NCBI GenBank assembly: GCA_902500705.1
Contig: CABVRR010000013.1
Location: forward strand, 8,042 to 51,203
DNA: 43,162 bases
Reading direction: 5' to 3'
Source of the DNA: an uncultured Nitrospira sp.
GTDB lineage: Bacteria; Nitrospirota; Nitrospiria; Nitrospirales; Nitrospiraceae
This document shows positions 41,895 to 43,162 of this stretch, in pieces. Below the pieces are notes generated by a model. The model worked only from the letters and a program-made list of their open reading frames with translations. It was not told the DNA's origin and did no database searches. Within the stretch, counting starts at the first letter, position 1, and every line of letters starts with the position of its first letter. The position numbers were made by a program, and so were the translations under genes.

Positions 41895-42997
41895 GACCGA
41901 GACAGTACTCCGGCTTTCTTTCTCTCCAGAAGCCCCATCATCAACAAGGGCCAGACCACGGTCGCATCGCTCAGAACTTCCGCGAATTGCCCGCCGTCCT
42001 TCGGCGCCACAAACTTCCCCCACGAGAGCCCTTCCTGATACGTGCAGCCGCTGAGCCCTCCCCAGTAGTCCGGCTCCGGACAAATTCTCACTCCATACTG
42101 GAATCGAGGTGGCTGCACATTGAGGCCTAACCGCAGATTGCCGATTTCAATATAGGGACCGACCTGTTGCGCCCAGTTGCGCGGCACACCTCCGCCGATC
42201 GTGAAAATCCCCCGTCGCTTTGCCGTGAGCACATGGTCAGCGTAGCTGTTGAGGTCCAGGTAGGGATTAAACGACGGACAGGATTGGTGGATGGCGCGCA
42301 AGATCGCGAGATCGCCTTTAAGACCGGCCTGAGTCCGGGCTCGCTCCACTTCACGAGCCATCGCCCACGTGCCCATGTCCAGTCCCACTTCCGAATCGGT
42401 AAACGCCGGAATATACACCGGCACCTTTTTCAGGTATGCGCTTTTCAGGATGCCGTCGCCATGGACTTCTTCGGCCAAGGTCTTGCCCAATTCCCGCGTC
42501 AGGATTTCGGAAGAAAGCGGCTGATCATGATTGAGGCGTTTCAGTGTTTGCGCCACGATGTGCTCGACATAGTTCAGATTTGATTCCATTTCGAGCGTGT
42601 CGTAGACGCGATTGTAGCCCTTTTTAAAGAGCTCTTCGTCGCTCATCGCCGGATCGTGACGATAATGCGTCTTGCCGACCGACTCACTGAGCCCATGCGC
42701 CATCAATGCTCCGGTCGAGATGATGCATTGCACCATGCCTTCATCGATCATCTTCGTGATGATCTTGCCCATCTTCGCGATGGTCATCGCACCGGACAAC
42801 GTCAGCACGACGTGGCAATCCTGATCCTCGATCATCGTCCACAAAACGTCAAACGCCTTGCCGAGATGCCGTCCCCCGAAGGCCGTTTTTCCCATGGCCT
42901 CCAGCAACTCGCTGAACGATGTGATCTTATCGGGATCGAGCGGTTCGAGCGCTTCCAACCCGTCTTTGGCACCGTCACGAAATTCACGTGCGTACAT
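41891..42997 (-). CDS. Deoxyhypusine-synthase-like aminobutyl transferase
   Basis: A 368-residue member of the deoxyhypusine synthase family, whose eukaryotic and archaeal members transfer the aminobutyl group of spermidine to eIF5A. Bacteria have no eIF5A, and bacterial homologues are associated with homospermidine or spermidine synthesis. The active-site lysine matches Lys328 in GLSWGKFVAP. The NAD-binding parts ISTGALMAHGL, FTDSEVGLDMGTW and TIGGGVPRNWAQQ are present. It starts with ATG at 42997 behind a GAGAGGAT site, is first of the run, and shares the strand with arginine decarboxylase and agmatinase, so a polyamine role is likely. Confidence 0.86.
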   Translation of the reverse strand: MYAREFRDGAKDGLEALEPLDPDKITSFSELLEAMGKTAFGGRHLGKAFDVLWTMIEDQDCHVVLTLSGAMTIAKMGKIITKMIDEGMVQCIISTGALMAHGLSESVGKTHYRHDPAMSDEELFKKGYNRVYDTLEMESNLNYVEHIVAQTLKRLNHDQPLSSEILTRELGKTLAEEVHGDGILKSAYLKKVPVYIPAFTDSEVGLDMGTWAMAREVERARTQAGLKGDLAILRAIHQSCPSFNPYLDLNSYADHVLTAKRRGIFTIGGGVPRNWAQQVGPYIEIGNLRLGLNVQPPRFQYGVRICPEPDYWGGLSGCTYQEGLSWGKFVAPKDGGQFAEVLSDATVVWPLLMMGLLERKKAGVLSRS

Positions 42998-43162
42998 AAG
43001 ACAATCCTCTCAAGAAATTCATAAACGCTTTCGTTATACACAACCATGAACAGGGGCGTCAACGAACGGGTCGTTCGCACAAGCCCCTCTCAAGCGTTGC
43101 GTGCATCGTGAGTCTGCTCCAAACTGAGATGAATGTGCATGAGGCCATTTCAAGAAGTTTCA

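Noticed and set aside
41895..42083. 63-codon N-terminal extension of the DsbA-like protein
   Set aside because: It overlaps the DHS-like gene out of frame, while the ATG at 41894 gives a signal peptide and an ATGA overlap.

Overview
The window looks like a chromosomal stretch of a Gram-negative, moderately GC-rich bacterium, most probably a Nitrospira-like member of the Nitrospirota. That assignment is inferred from gene content and style: TolC-type channels, an outer-membrane porin, Fo genes apart from F1, a pyruvoyl arginine decarboxylase with a bacterial deoxyhypusine-synthase homologue, and a bS22-like mini-protein. No rRNA, tRNA, CRISPR array, prophage, transposase or integrase was seen. 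Most genes are housekeeping and tightly packed.

Left part (1-12.5 kb): the N-terminus of a secreted protein, possibly a lytic transglycosylase, runs off the left edge. Divergent from it is a plus-strand run of rlmN, a pair of M16 peptidases (one with HxxEH, one without) and larE. This run converges on a minus-strand Fo operon (atpZ-like, atpB, atpE, atpF) that carries no F1 genes. Divergent from atpZ are pabB and pabC, then a DUF4124/GH23 lytic transglycosylase whose end overlaps the convergent nadB. A lipoprotein gene lies directly upstream of nadB.

Middle (12.6-27.4 kb): a 31-codon gene for a bS22/AURKAIP1-COX24-like ribosomal protein, a small conserved protein, an MsbA-type ABC exporter, a DcaP-like porin, a CBS-domain protein behind a possible activator-dependent promoter, an unknown exported protein, then maf, dus and a long MNIO/DUF692-like protein on the minus strand. 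A plus-strand run follows: CBS-PilZ, LOG family, DHH phosphoesterase and rhomboid protease. It converges on purE-purK.

Envelope export locus (27.7-36.9 kb): three tandem TolC-family genes built on a 1,589-bp repeat, an ABC half-transporter whose ATPase motifs are mostly destroyed, and a HlyD-type membrane fusion protein. All lie on the minus strand and diverge from a NhaR-like LysR regulator across a short region with a dyad. This is the most unusual unit in the window.

Right end (36.9-43.0 kb): a minus-strand cluster that reads as a polyamine pathway. A deoxyhypusine-synthase-like enzyme overlaps a DsbA-like thiol protein. A zinc-ribbon protein, an aldehyde dehydrogenase, a pyruvoyl-dependent arginine decarboxylase and an agmatinase follow, and a RluF-type pseudouridine synthase closes the run. 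Arginine to agmatine to putrescine can be drawn from these genes, and the DHS-like enzyme could then make spermidine or homospermidine.
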